A stretch of DNA of 64,000 nucleotides from Candidatus Alcyoniella australis (GTDB lineage Bacteria; Lernaellota; Lernaellaia; JAVCCG01; Alcyoniellaceae): assembly GCA_030765605.1 (NCBI GenBank), contig JAVCCG010000017.1:60522-124521 (forward strand), written 5' to 3'. Each line of letters opens with the position of its first letter. Within the stretch, counting starts at the first letter, position 1. The position numbers and the translations under genes are program-made. Below, piece after piece: positions 1 to 10,434 of the stretch. Under the pieces are notes generated by a model. The model was given only the letters and a program-made list of their open reading frames with translations, had not been told where the DNA came from and did no database searches.

Positions 1-650
1 TCTTTGCCCGTGCAATCGGGGTAGGGCGCGTGGCCTACGATCAGGTTGAGTTTCTCAGCGGGGAACGCCTCGGGTACGCGCTGGCGGTTCTGGTCCTGGC
101 TCAGGTGCGGCAGCAGATCACTGACGCACAGCACTGGTTCGCCCGGCTCGTCGCCGATGCTGACCTCGACCGCATCGCCGTTGGCCAGCAGCACCACGCC
201 TTGCAGCGCCAGCGGTCGCGCCATCCATTGGTACTTTTTAATTCCGCCGTAGTAGTGGGTCTTGAACAGACCGAGGTTCGACTCCTCGTACAGCGGATTG
301 CCCTTGAGATCGAGGCGCGGCGAGTCGATGTGCGCGCCGACCATCAGCATTCGATCCAGGCTCTTGCCATCGATCCGCGCGGCGAGCACGCACTTGTCGC
401 GGTAGACCTGATAGACCTTGCCGCTCCCGGAGGATTTGTCCAGACGCGTAAATCCGGCCTGATCCAAAATCTCGGCCACCCGGCGCGCGGCCAGCCGCTC
501 GGTCTTGGACGCGTCGAGGAACGAGACGTAATCCTTGGCAAGGCTATGGGCCTTGTCGATTCCGGCGCGGCCCAGCAGATCCCAGGCGCTGGCGGTTTCG
601 TGGGTGTACTTCTTCAGCAGTTCGTCGGCTTTTTGTTTGCTCTTTGCCAT
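1..650 (-). CDS. M18 family aminopeptidase, N-terminal part (cut by window edge)
   Basis: The frame opens at the ATG at 648-650 and stays open to base 1, so about 216 N-terminal residues are visible and the C-terminal half lies outside the window. The protein starts MAKSKQKADELLKKYTHE and carries VGAHIDSPRLDLK near residues 104-116. This motif is typical of M18 metallo-aminopeptidases, and its His is a zinc ligand. The family removes N-terminal residues (often Asp/Glu) from peptides in the cytoplasm. No signal peptide is seen. It lies 10 bp downstream of the Asp-rich lipoprotein gene and may be the last gene of that minus-strand run. Family assignment is good; substrate preference cannot be read. 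Confidence 0.85.
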   Translation of the reverse strand, partial: MAKSKQKADELLKKYTHETASAWDLLGRAGIDKAHSLAKDYVSFLDASKTERLAARRVAEILDQAGFTRLDKSSGSGKVYQVYRDKCVLAARIDGKSLDRMLMVGAHIDSPRLDLKGNPLYEESNLGLFKTHYYGGIKKYQWMARPLALQGVVLLANGDAVEVSIGDEPGEPVLCVSDLLPHLSQDQNRQRVPEAFPAEKLNLIVGHAPYPDCTGK

Positions 651-660
651 TTTCAGAATC

Positions 661-1464
661 CTATTCGCAGGCCGTAGCGCGCATCAGCAGTTCGGCCTCG
701 AGTTGGTTGCTCACCGCTCCCAGGGCGTCGGCGACCTGTACGCTGAACTGTGACGACGACTCCGCGGGCGCGGTTTCGGTCAGGGTTACCTCAAGCTCCA
801 GAGTTCCCTCGGTCTGTTCCAGATCCGGGGAGATGATGAACGGATTAATGCTTCCTTCATCGATGATGACCAGAATCATCCCACCGCCGAGATTGCCGTC
901 GAGATCGGCGAAATCGACCAGCATCGTGCTGGTGCTGCCCACCAGATTGCACACCGGGTTGGGATCGAAGCGCAGGTTGCTGATCGAGGGTGTGCGGTTG
1001 GCCGGGGCCACCTCGAACGTCGCCTCGAGTACGTTGCTTTGGTTACCCGCGGCGTCGACGATCCAGACGGCTAGTAGATGCTCACCAGGTTGCGCGTCCT
1101 CGGCCGGCAGCACATTGGACATCAGCTCGCCCTCGCCGCGCTCCTCGTGGATGATCGTCACCGGCTCGCGCTCCACCGTATCCACTGCCGCGTGAATCGA
1201 TCCGCCGATCAGGTCGGCATCGGGATCAACGAAATGGATCACGAAGTTCAGCGCGCCGCCCTGTGGCACCTGCTCGGGGTAGGTGATCAACTCCGAGATC
1301 TGCGGCGCACTGTAGTCGTCGTCATCGTCGTCGTCGATGTCGTCGTCCTGGTCGTCGTCATCATCATCATCGTCGTCGCCGCTATCCGCGCAGGCTGCCA
1401 GCAGCAGCGCGGTTAGGGCGATAGCGAGCAGAATGCGCCAAAGTGTGATGCGTGTTGTTTTCAC
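661..1464 (-). CDS. Lipoprotein with Asp-rich linker and Ig-like repeats, function unknown
   Basis: 267 residues. A lipoprotein signal (LTALLLAAC, lipidated Cys about residue 25) is followed by a near-pure Asp tract at about residues 30-52. The rest looks like two beta-sandwich segments, each with a related phrase (DPDADLIGGS and DLDGNLGGGM), so it probably arose by internal duplication. No catalytic motif was seen. The Asp codons mix GAC and GAT, which argues for selection on the protein rather than simple DNA slippage. The start overlaps the stop of the preceding gene by 4 bases, indicating translational coupling. It is likely a surface or periplasm-facing lipoprotein whose acidic tract acts as a spacer. 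Confidence 0.8.
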   Translation of the reverse strand: MKTTRITLWRILLAIALTALLLAACADSGDDDDDDDDDQDDDIDDDDDDDYSAPQISELITYPEQVPQGGALNFVIHFVDPDADLIGGSIHAAVDTVEREPVTIIHEERGEGELMSNVLPAEDAQPGEHLLAVWIVDAAGNQSNVLEATFEVAPANRTPSISNLRFDPNPVCNLVGSTSTMLVDFADLDGNLGGGMILVIIDEGSINPFIISPDLEQTEGTLELEVTLTETAPAESSSQFSVQVADALGAVSNQLEAELLMRATACE

Positions 1465-1724
1465 CAGATGTCCGATGGGATGTCGCCGTTGGCCGCCAGT
1501 AGCAGGTCGACCAGGGCGTCGTTAAAGAAGTTGTGCGAGTCGTTGATCGAACGCGCCGTCTGCGAGGCGTAGAACTTGCGACCCTGGGCGATCTCGTCGG
1601 CCAGCGCCTCGAACAGATTGTCGCGGCGGATGCCGCTGCGCACCCTGGGACCGTTGTAGAGCAGGATGTCCGAGACGATGCCCCGCGCCAGCTCGCGCGC
1701 CTTGGAAGGATTGTCGATGGTCAT
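1461..1724 (-). CDS. Small conserved hypothetical protein (87 aa)
   Basis: 87 residues, mostly helical by composition, with no signal peptide or membrane segment. It overlaps by 4 bases both the HtrA-like gene upstream (stop at 1721) and the lipoprotein gene downstream, so the three are translationally coupled. The phrase ARGIVSDILLYN resembles small proteins found near cell-envelope genes in deltaproteobacteria, but I cannot name a family with certainty. No function is assigned. Confidence 0.75.
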   Translation of the reverse strand: MTIDNPSKARELARGIVSDILLYNGPRVRSGIRRDNLFEALADEIAQGRKFYASQTARSINDSHNFFNDALVDLLLAANGDIPSDIW

Positions 1725-3106
1725 TTGACCTCCACCGCGACCATCCGCCGCTCGCCGTCGCGCACGCTCTCAAACAGCACGCTGGTGCCCGGCGCGCGGC
1801 TCCACAACAGCGTGGCCAGCTGCTCGGGCCGGTTGATCGGAAAGCCATCGGCCTTTTCGATCACGTCGCCCACCTGCAGGTCCACGGCCTGCTGCACGGT
1901 GGCCGGATCGATCTTTACGACCATCACGCCGCCGCTTTGGTCCAGTCCCTCGGGCATTGCCACTACGCTGATCCCGATCAAGGCCTCGGTGCCCTGCGGC
2001 CACTGCGATTCGTAGAGCCGGTAGTCGTCCGGCGCGGGCAGCAGACGAGCATTAAGCTCGTTGGGCTGACCGTGGCGCACCAGCTCGATCTGCACCTCGG
2101 AGTAGGGCGGGATGCGCGAGATCAGCCGCTGCAGCGAATGGAAGTCGTCGATCGGCTCGGAGTTCACCGCGGTCAGCATGTCGCCGGGAATAATTCCCGC
2201 TTTAGCCGCCGGTGTTCCCGGCCGCGCCTCGGTTACCATTACCGCGCCGCCGCGCTGCTTGCCTCGCGCCCGCGCCTGGCCCGGAGTAAGGCTTGAGCCG
2301 GAGAGCCCAAGGAACGAACGGCGGACTTTACCGCCGGAGGCGAGCTGAGCCGCGACCCACCTACACGTATCCAGCGGCACGGCGTAGCCCACACCCTGGC
2401 GCGTACCCAATCTGGTCAGCAGCCCGATCACGCGGCCGTCGAGGGTCAGCAGCGGCCCGCCGGCCAGCTCGTCGATCACCGCGATGTTGGTCTGGATAAA
2501 GGTTTCGTAACCATCGTACCCCTCGGGCAACCGGCCCGAGGCGAGCACCACGCCGTGAGCCATGCTGCGTCCGCCGGAGAGTATCCCGCCCACGCCCACC
2601 ACCCAGCGTCCCGGCTGGGGCGTCACGCTTCCGGCCAAATCGGGAACGGGCAGTTCCTCTCCCGCGTCGACCTTTAGCAGCGCCAAATCGCAAAGCTCGT
2701 CGATGCCCACAAGCTCGGCGGGCAGCTCGCGGCCGTCGGGCAGCTCGACAAACGTCGCCAGGTTGCCCTCGACCTGATGCGCGGTGGTCAGGATCAGCCC
2801 CTGGGGGTCGATCGCCATGCCCGAGCCCAGGCGCAACGCCGAAGCGCTGCCGGTCTGCAAGGCCACGGATCCGGGCTGCTCGATCGCGACCTGCTGAATG
2901 TGGCGCGTGCGCACCAGCACCACGGAGGGCGCGACGAATCCGGCGACGTCGATGATCCGCGCCTCCAGGTCGTCCAGACCCGGCGCGGGCGGCATCAGCG
3001 GCTGGACCACCGGCGGCGGCGCGGGCTCGCAGCCCGCCGTCAGTGCCAGTAGCGTAATAATCAATGCGAAAACGAGCTTGTTCACGTAATCCAGTCCTCG
3101 GATCAT
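1721..3106 (-). CDS. HtrA/DegP-like lipoprotein with PDZ domains, catalytic Ser replaced by Ala
   Basis: 461 residues: a lipoprotein signal (LLALTAGC, Cys26), a trypsin-like fold at about residues 50-255, then two PDZ-like domains at about 265-355 and 370-461. The His (TTAH, H110) and Asp (ELCDLALLKV, D140) of the triad are present. The serine motif, normally GNSGGP, reads DELAGGP, with GCC (Ala215) where the nucleophile should be. Members of this family degrade or chaperone misfolded envelope proteins. As written this one should lack protease activity and may act as a chaperone or PDZ scaffold. A GTG at 3085, giving a shorter MNKLVFALII-type signal peptide, is an alternative start. First gene of a coupled four-gene run. 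Confidence 0.85.
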   Translation of the reverse strand: MIRGLDYVNKLVFALIITLLALTAGCEPAPPPVVQPLMPPAPGLDDLEARIIDVAGFVAPSVVLVRTRHIQQVAIEQPGSVALQTGSASALRLGSGMAIDPQGLILTTAHQVEGNLATFVELPDGRELPAELVGIDELCDLALLKVDAGEELPVPDLAGSVTPQPGRWVVGVGGILSGGRSMAHGVVLASGRLPEGYDGYETFIQTNIAVIDELAGGPLLTLDGRVIGLLTRLGTRQGVGYAVPLDTCRWVAAQLASGGKVRRSFLGLSGSSLTPGQARARGKQRGGAVMVTEARPGTPAAKAGIIPGDMLTAVNSEPIDDFHSLQRLISRIPPYSEVQIELVRHGQPNELNARLLPAPDDYRLYESQWPQGTEALIGISVVAMPEGLDQSGGVMVVKIDPATVQQAVDLQVGDVIEKADGFPINRPEQLATLLWSRAPGTSVLFESVRDGERRMVAVEVK

Positions 3107-3133
3107 CGAAGCTATCGGATGCTCTCGGGCATG

Positions 3134-4081
3134 TCAAACAGGGGTGGGGGGGACGCCGCGTCCGCGGATTCGACCTTTGAACGGCAGTAGCAGCCGACTG
3201 CGTCGGCGCAGCTTGCGTACCTGCGCAAGGTGTAGCAGCGCCTCGCGTTCGCCGGCCTCGATGTAGTCCTCGATCCGGCCGAAGTCGGCCCAGTGGATGC
3301 CTCCCACCTCGGGTCTGAGCACCAGGTCGGCCCTGTCCAGCTCCTGGTTGCGCAGGGCGTACTTGGCGATCTCGTTGGCGCGATAGATCACCTCCAGCGA
3401 ACGTTTGGTCGGCGCGACAGTCGAAAGATCGGCCGAGACGTCGACCGCGATCACTCTGCTGGCCCCCAGCCGCCGGGCCGCACTCACCGGGACCATCGAG
3501 GTCGTGCCGCCGTCGATCAGCTCGCGCCCATCGAGGGTTACCGGCGGAAAAAAGCCGGGAATCGAAGAGCTGGCGGCCACTGAGTAGAACACCGAACCCT
3601 GCTCAAGCAGCGCCTCGGACCCGTTGCGCAGGTCGGTGGCCACGGCGCAAAACGGTATCCGGCAATCCTCGAACGTCGCCTGCGGATCGATGATCCCCGC
3701 CAAATAGGCCGAGAGATCCTCCCAGCTGAGGATCGAGCGGTCGGTCACCGAGCGGGTGTAGGCCAGGCCGCGTTTGAGGTAGAAGCCGATCGAATCCCAG
3801 AACCCGTCTTCATCGTCCAGCTCGCCGCCGCGCCGCATGTTGTGAATTCGCGCGTTACGGAATTCGCTCGAGGCGAAGAAGCTGCGGAACTTTTGCAGCA
3901 CTTTATCCACCTGCGGGGTCAGGCTAAACGCCGCGCCGACAACGCTCCCGGCGCTGGTGCCGACAATCATGTCGACTTTGATCCCCTCCTCTTGGAGGAT
4001 ACGCAGCACGCCCAGGTGCGCCAGCCCCCTGGCGGCGCCGCCGCCCAATGCCAATGCCAGTCCGCGGAAACGCTGCGTCAT
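3134..4081 (-). CDS. Patatin-like phospholipase, RssA type
   Basis: 315 residues from the ATG at 4081, chosen because it overlaps the preceding stop by 4 bases and opens directly with the family N-terminus (MTQRFRGLALALGGGAARG). Motifs seen: oxyanion loop GGGAARG, nucleophile elbow GTSAGS (Ser43) and catalytic Asp in LIDGG (Asp190), the complete Ser-Asp dyad. The family hydrolyses acyl chains from phospholipids or neutral lipids. There is no signal peptide, so it is probably cytoplasmic or peripheral to the inner membrane. An upstream extension to 4150 is open but lies inside the neighbouring gene. Confidence 0.9.
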   Translation of the reverse strand: MTQRFRGLALALGGGAARGLAHLGVLRILQEEGIKVDMIVGTSAGSVVGAAFSLTPQVDKVLQKFRSFFASSEFRNARIHNMRRGGELDDEDGFWDSIGFYLKRGLAYTRSVTDRSILSWEDLSAYLAGIIDPQATFEDCRIPFCAVATDLRNGSEALLEQGSVFYSVAASSSIPGFFPPVTLDGRELIDGGTTSMVPVSAARRLGASRVIAVDVSADLSTVAPTKRSLEVIYRANEIAKYALRNQELDRADLVLRPEVGGIHWADFGRIEDYIEAGEREALLHLAQVRKLRRRSRLLLPFKGRIRGRGVPPTPV

Positions 4082-4584
4082 CTGAGAAACTCCAACGCTT
4101 CCTGGGGGATGAAGTCCAGCGGCAAATGTTGGGCTCGCACCACGATCCACTGATCGTCGCGTCGTTCGAGCAGCAATCCGACGTTCGCCGTGCGTCCGGC
4201 GTCGACCTGCGGCATGCCGCCGCGCAACAGGCTGGGCACGTAGGTTCCTTGGGCCGTGGCGTTAAAGGTGATCCTCGCCTGGTCGCCGTCGATCTCGATG
4301 CGCACCGCCGAGACGTCGATCTCGATGTCGCTGTAGACCTTGAGCCCGGTGCGCACGACCCTCTCCCAATTCTCGCGCGAGATGCCGGTGTCGTCGGTGA
4401 AGTCGTCGCTGAACAACTCGGTCAGCCGGTCGAAGTCCTCGTCCTGCACAGCGTCCGCCGCGTGTTCGAGCACGCGCTTGACGCGCTGCTCCTCGCTGGG
4501 AGTTGCGAAGTAGAGCATCAGCGCCAGGAATATGCCGGCGACCACGATCAGCGCCGCCAGCTTTCTGCCTTGTTGTGGCGTCAT
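4078..4584 (-). CDS. Single-pass membrane protein with NTF2/SnoaL-like domain
   Basis: 168 residues. One N-terminal membrane segment (LAALIVVAGIFLALMLYF, about residues 9-27) lacks a lipobox. It is followed by an alpha+beta domain whose start (EEQRVKRVLEHAADAVQDED) and later strands resemble NTF2-like/SnoaL folds used for binding or scaffolding. No catalytic residues can be assigned. It is coupled to the patatin gene by a 4-base overlap and lies 4 bp after the FmdB-like gene, so the two probably share a transcript. Function unknown. Confidence 0.7.
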   Translation of the reverse strand: MTPQQGRKLAALIVVAGIFLALMLYFATPSEEQRVKRVLEHAADAVQDEDFDRLTELFSDDFTDDTGISRENWERVVRTGLKVYSDIEIDVSAVRIEIDGDQARITFNATAQGTYVPSLLRGGMPQVDAGRTANVGLLLERRDDQWIVVRAQHLPLDFIPQEALEFLR

Positions 4585-4588
4585 CTTC

Positions 4589-4810
4589 CTACCTACAATT
4601 TGAGCAGTTGTTGGACGTGCACCCCGAGCAGCTCGATCCGGAGCCGCCCGTGGTTGCGCCGCCCGCAGTTGCGCTGTGATGGCTGCACAGGCTGGGCAGC
4701 CGTCGTGCCGGAGCCTTGCAGTGCTCGCAAGTCGGAGCCGGGTCCGAGGCGCGCAGCAGCGTCTCGAAACAATTTCCGCAGGACGTGCATTCGAAGTCGT
4801 AAATCGGCAT
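4589..4810 (-). CDS. FmdB family zinc-ribbon protein with Cys-rich tail
   Basis: 73 residues beginning MPIYDFECTSCGNCFE, the family signature. CxxC pairs at the N-terminus (CTSC) and at CEHC form a zinc ribbon, followed by Gly/Ser/Cys-rich residues (SGSSCSGCTSNNCSNC). The family is putatively regulatory and often sits beside unrelated genes; its biochemical role is not established. It lies between the NTF2-like gene and another small zinc protein. A second FmdB-like gene occurs at 38980. Confidence 0.85.
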   Translation of the reverse strand: MPIYDFECTSCGNCFETLLRASDPAPTCEHCKAPARRLPSLCSHHSATAGGATTGGSGSSCSGCTSNNCSNCR

Positions 4811-4822
4811 CGCGCTCCAGCG

Positions 4823-5080
4823 TTATTGCGTCAGACTGCCCGGCGGGCGATGCGATTCTCCGCCGGAGCCGTAAAGCATCAATCGATCGGCCAGCTCGAG
4901 TCGGCAGCGCAGGCACAGCAGCATCTCGATGCGCTGGCAGACCTCGTTCTCGAGCTCGTGCGCGGTGCGCGGATCGTCGGCCAGCCTGCGGACCGCAGCC
5001 ACGAGATCGGCCTCAGGGTCGGTCTCGGGCAGCATGCCGTCGAACCCGGAGACCAACTCTACACGCACATGATAGAACAA
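4823..5080 (-). CDS. Zinc-ribbon-like small protein, 5' end interrupted by an in-frame amber codon
   Basis: Only a TTG at 5080 opens the uninterrupted frame, giving 85 residues with one Cys pair (LLCLRCR). Reading upstream in the same frame gives RRCDHCGAELPPSR, which supplies a matching CxxC pair, then an in-frame TAG at 5129-5131, then an ATG at 5165-5167. That ATG directly abuts the selA stop and is preceded by GAGG. The natural gene therefore probably spans 4823-5167 and is interrupted by one stop. The stop lies in a 15-bp tandem repeat whose sister copy has CAG at the same place. It could be a recent nonsense mutation, a sequencing error or readthrough. Function unknown. Confidence 0.6.
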   Translation of the reverse strand: MFYHVRVELVSGFDGMLPETDPEADLVAAVRRLADDPRTAHELENEVCQRIEMLLCLRCRLELADRLMLYGSGGESHRPPGSLTQ

Positions 5081-5167
5081 ACGCGACGGCGGCAGCTCGG
5101 CCCCGCAATGGTCGCAGCGCCTGTCCGCCTAGTCCCTGCCCGCCTGGTCCCTGTCCGATGGTTCCAT

Positions 5168-6565
5168 CTAAGCCTCAAATCTGAGCGCCGCAATCAGCGC
5201 CAGCGCCGCGGGCTCGAGCTCGTGCGGCTCTAGGGTGCGCGGATCGAGCAGCAGCCGTTCGCGGCTGATGCGCGCGATCAACGGTGGATCGCCACGGCGC
5301 AGCCTTGCGGCCAGCTCGTCCACCGAAACCGCGAGCGGCTCGATCGCCACAGCGCGGGTCGGCAGTTCGATCAACGGCAGCGCGCCGCCCCCGGCGCGAC
5401 TGGTCTCGTCGACGATCTCGAGCTTGGCCGCGCCCTGCGGCAGCGACGCCAGTAGCTCGACCAACCGTGCGGCGCGCTGTTGCAACTGCGTTGGATCGAT
5501 GGTCAGGGCAGCCAGGGTCGGCACCTCGCGTATCGCGGTTTGCGGGTCGAGCGAGAGCCGCAGGGTCGCCTCCAGAGCGGCCAGGGTCATCTTGTCCAGG
5601 CGCAGAGCGCGCGCCAGCGGATGGCGCTTGCAGCGCGCGATCAGTTCGGACTTGCCCGCCAGGATCCCGGCCTGCGGTCCGCCGAGCAGCTTGTCGCCCG
5701 AGAACGTGACCAGGTCCACGCCCTCGTCGAGCACTTGGCGCGCGGTGGGCTCGTCGCCCAATCCCCACTGCGCGAGGTCGATCAGGCAGCCCGAGCCCAG
5801 GTCCTCGACCAGCGGCAGGCCGTGTTCGCGGCCAAGCGCTGTCAGTTCGCCGCGCGAGACCTCTTGGGTAAAGCCGACGATGCGGTAGTTGCTGGTGTGC
5901 GCGCGCAGCAGCAGCGCAGTGTCCGGGCCGATGGCCTGTCGGTAGTCGCTCAGGTGGGTCTTGTTGGTCGAACCGACCTCGACCATCTGGGCGCCAGAGG
6001 CGGCCATCACTTCTGGAATGCGGAACGATCCGCCGATCTCGACCAGCTGCCCGCGGCTGACGATCACCTGTTTGTCGCCGGCCAACGCAGCCAGGGCCAA
6101 AAGCACCGCGCCGGCGTTGTTGTTCACGGCGAACGCGTCCTGCGCACCCGTGGCCTCGATCAGCAGCTCGCGCACCAGATCGTGGCGCGAACCGCGCTCG
6201 CCGCGCTCCAGGTCGTACTCCAGGGTCGAGTAGCTCACTGCGCAACGCTGCGCAGCCCGGGCCGCCTCGGCGGCCAAACGGCTGCGGCCCAGGTTGGTGT
6301 GAAGCACGATTCCCGTGGCGTTGAGCACCGGCTCGAGGCGCGGCCGCAATCTACGTTGCAGCTCGCCGGACACCAGCTGGGGCCAGCTCGCGGACTGGGG
6401 CGGCCCTGCGCCCTGGATGATAGCCTGCCGTACACGCTCCACGGCTGAGCGTGCCGCGGCCCCCACGTGGGTCCGGCCGTGTTTCTCGATCAGGCCCTTG
6501 ACCGGCTCGAGTTCGAGCAGCGCTCCCACCTGGGGCAGGCTGCGCAACGCATCTTTAGCAGTCAT
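5168..6565 (-). CDS. selA: L-seryl-tRNA(Sec) selenium transferase SelA
   Basis: 465 residues, the normal SelA length. It converts seryl-tRNA(Sec) to selenocysteinyl-tRNA using selenophosphate and pyridoxal phosphate in the cytoplasm. Seen: the N-terminal tRNA-binding helices (SLPQVGALLE), NATGIVLHTNLGRS, and the PLP lysine in TFSGDKLLGGPQAG (Lys292). Its presence implies that the organism decodes some UGA codons as selenocysteine. selB, selC and selD are not in this window. The stop is immediately followed by the ATG of the zinc-ribbon gene. Confidence 0.95.
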   Translation of the reverse strand: MTAKDALRSLPQVGALLELEPVKGLIEKHGRTHVGAAARSAVERVRQAIIQGAGPPQSASWPQLVSGELQRRLRPRLEPVLNATGIVLHTNLGRSRLAAEAARAAQRCAVSYSTLEYDLERGERGSRHDLVRELLIEATGAQDAFAVNNNAGAVLLALAALAGDKQVIVSRGQLVEIGGSFRIPEVMAASGAQMVEVGSTNKTHLSDYRQAIGPDTALLLRAHTSNYRIVGFTQEVSRGELTALGREHGLPLVEDLGSGCLIDLAQWGLGDEPTARQVLDEGVDLVTFSGDKLLGGPQAGILAGKSELIARCKRHPLARALRLDKMTLAALEATLRLSLDPQTAIREVPTLAALTIDPTQLQQRAARLVELLASLPQGAAKLEIVDETSRAGGGALPLIELPTRAVAIEPLAVSVDELAARLRRGDPPLIARISRERLLLDPRTLEPHELEPAALALIAALRFEA

Positions 6566-6635
6566 TGAACACCCGTATGCATCAAATATCGCTATCTTGG
6601 ATTATCGGCGAGCCGCCAGTGGAAGGCAAACGGGA

Positions 6636-9875
<3,240 letters not shown>

Positions 9876-9975
9876 CCTGCAGTTCTCCCGCCGCCCGCTG
9901 ACGCGGGCCGTCATGCTTACCAATAATCCGGGTTTGCAATGGAGCGCCGGACCTGTCCGGCCCAGATTTGCCAAA

Positions 9976-10434
9976 GCATAGGGAAAGGGGTCGCGCCAGT
10001 CAACGCCGGTTGGTTACTGTTTCGCCGTGGACTACTAGGCTAGTGGAAAAGATCGAGAAATCGATCTTTATGTGTAGGCTCGCCGGGGGCACCTTTGAGG
10101 TGCCAGCAAAACTCGCGCATAAAGGTTGGTTTTTAACAACGACCAATCCCGCGTCGCGGAGAGCATCGTTGGACAATGATTATGGTCGCTCGCGTGCCTT
10201 GCTGCAGCTCATAGCTGCCTCGCGGGGTGTTCGAAATTTATTTTGAGGTGGGCTGCGTGCTTTTCCACGCGTATGTCGAAGAAAACGTGCGTGGAGAACC
10301 TTGTTCGGCTGACATGCTGACTGTTGAGGGTCGCGGATACTGTCAAAGGCGGCATGCACTCCGACATTAATAAATTTCGTTCCAATGCCCCGCGAGCGCT
10401 TACTAATATTGTTTAAACAAACAATATTCCCCCG
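9976..10434. other. 459-bp non-coding gap rich in inverted repeats
   Basis: No convincing gene. A 92-codon plus-strand frame at 9968-10246 has no family resemblance and lies over the structured part. Seen directly: a 9-bp stem with a GAAA loop (AAAGATCGA / TCGATCTTT, 10048-10069); CTTTATG at 10066-10072 pairing with CATAAAG at 10118-10124; inside it GGCACCT/AGGTGCC with a 3-base loop (10088-10104); GTGGAAAAG at 10043-10051 matching CTTTTCCAC at 10260-10268; and TCCACGC/GCGTGGA (10264-10295). The nesting suggests either a structured RNA or a small non-autonomous mobile element bounded by GTGGAAAAG ends. Confidence 0.5.
10405..10428. repeat. AT-rich perfect inverted repeat downstream of the DegT-like gene
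   Basis: AATATTGTTT and AAACAATATT form a perfect 10-bp stem around AAAC, 6 bases past the stop of the DegT-like gene. It lacks a following T-run on the minus strand, so it is not a standard intrinsic terminator. It may be a weak terminator, an mRNA 3' stabiliser or a protein-binding site. Confidence 0.55.

Noticed and set aside
30-677. 215-codon plus-strand frame at the left edge
   Set aside because: It is antisense to the M18 aminopeptidase, whose family motif is clear on the minus strand.
10021-10130. tRNA-like or selC-like cloverleaf near carB
   Set aside because: No T-loop GTTCGA, no acceptor pairing with CCA, and stems do not fit tRNA or tRNA-Sec lengths.
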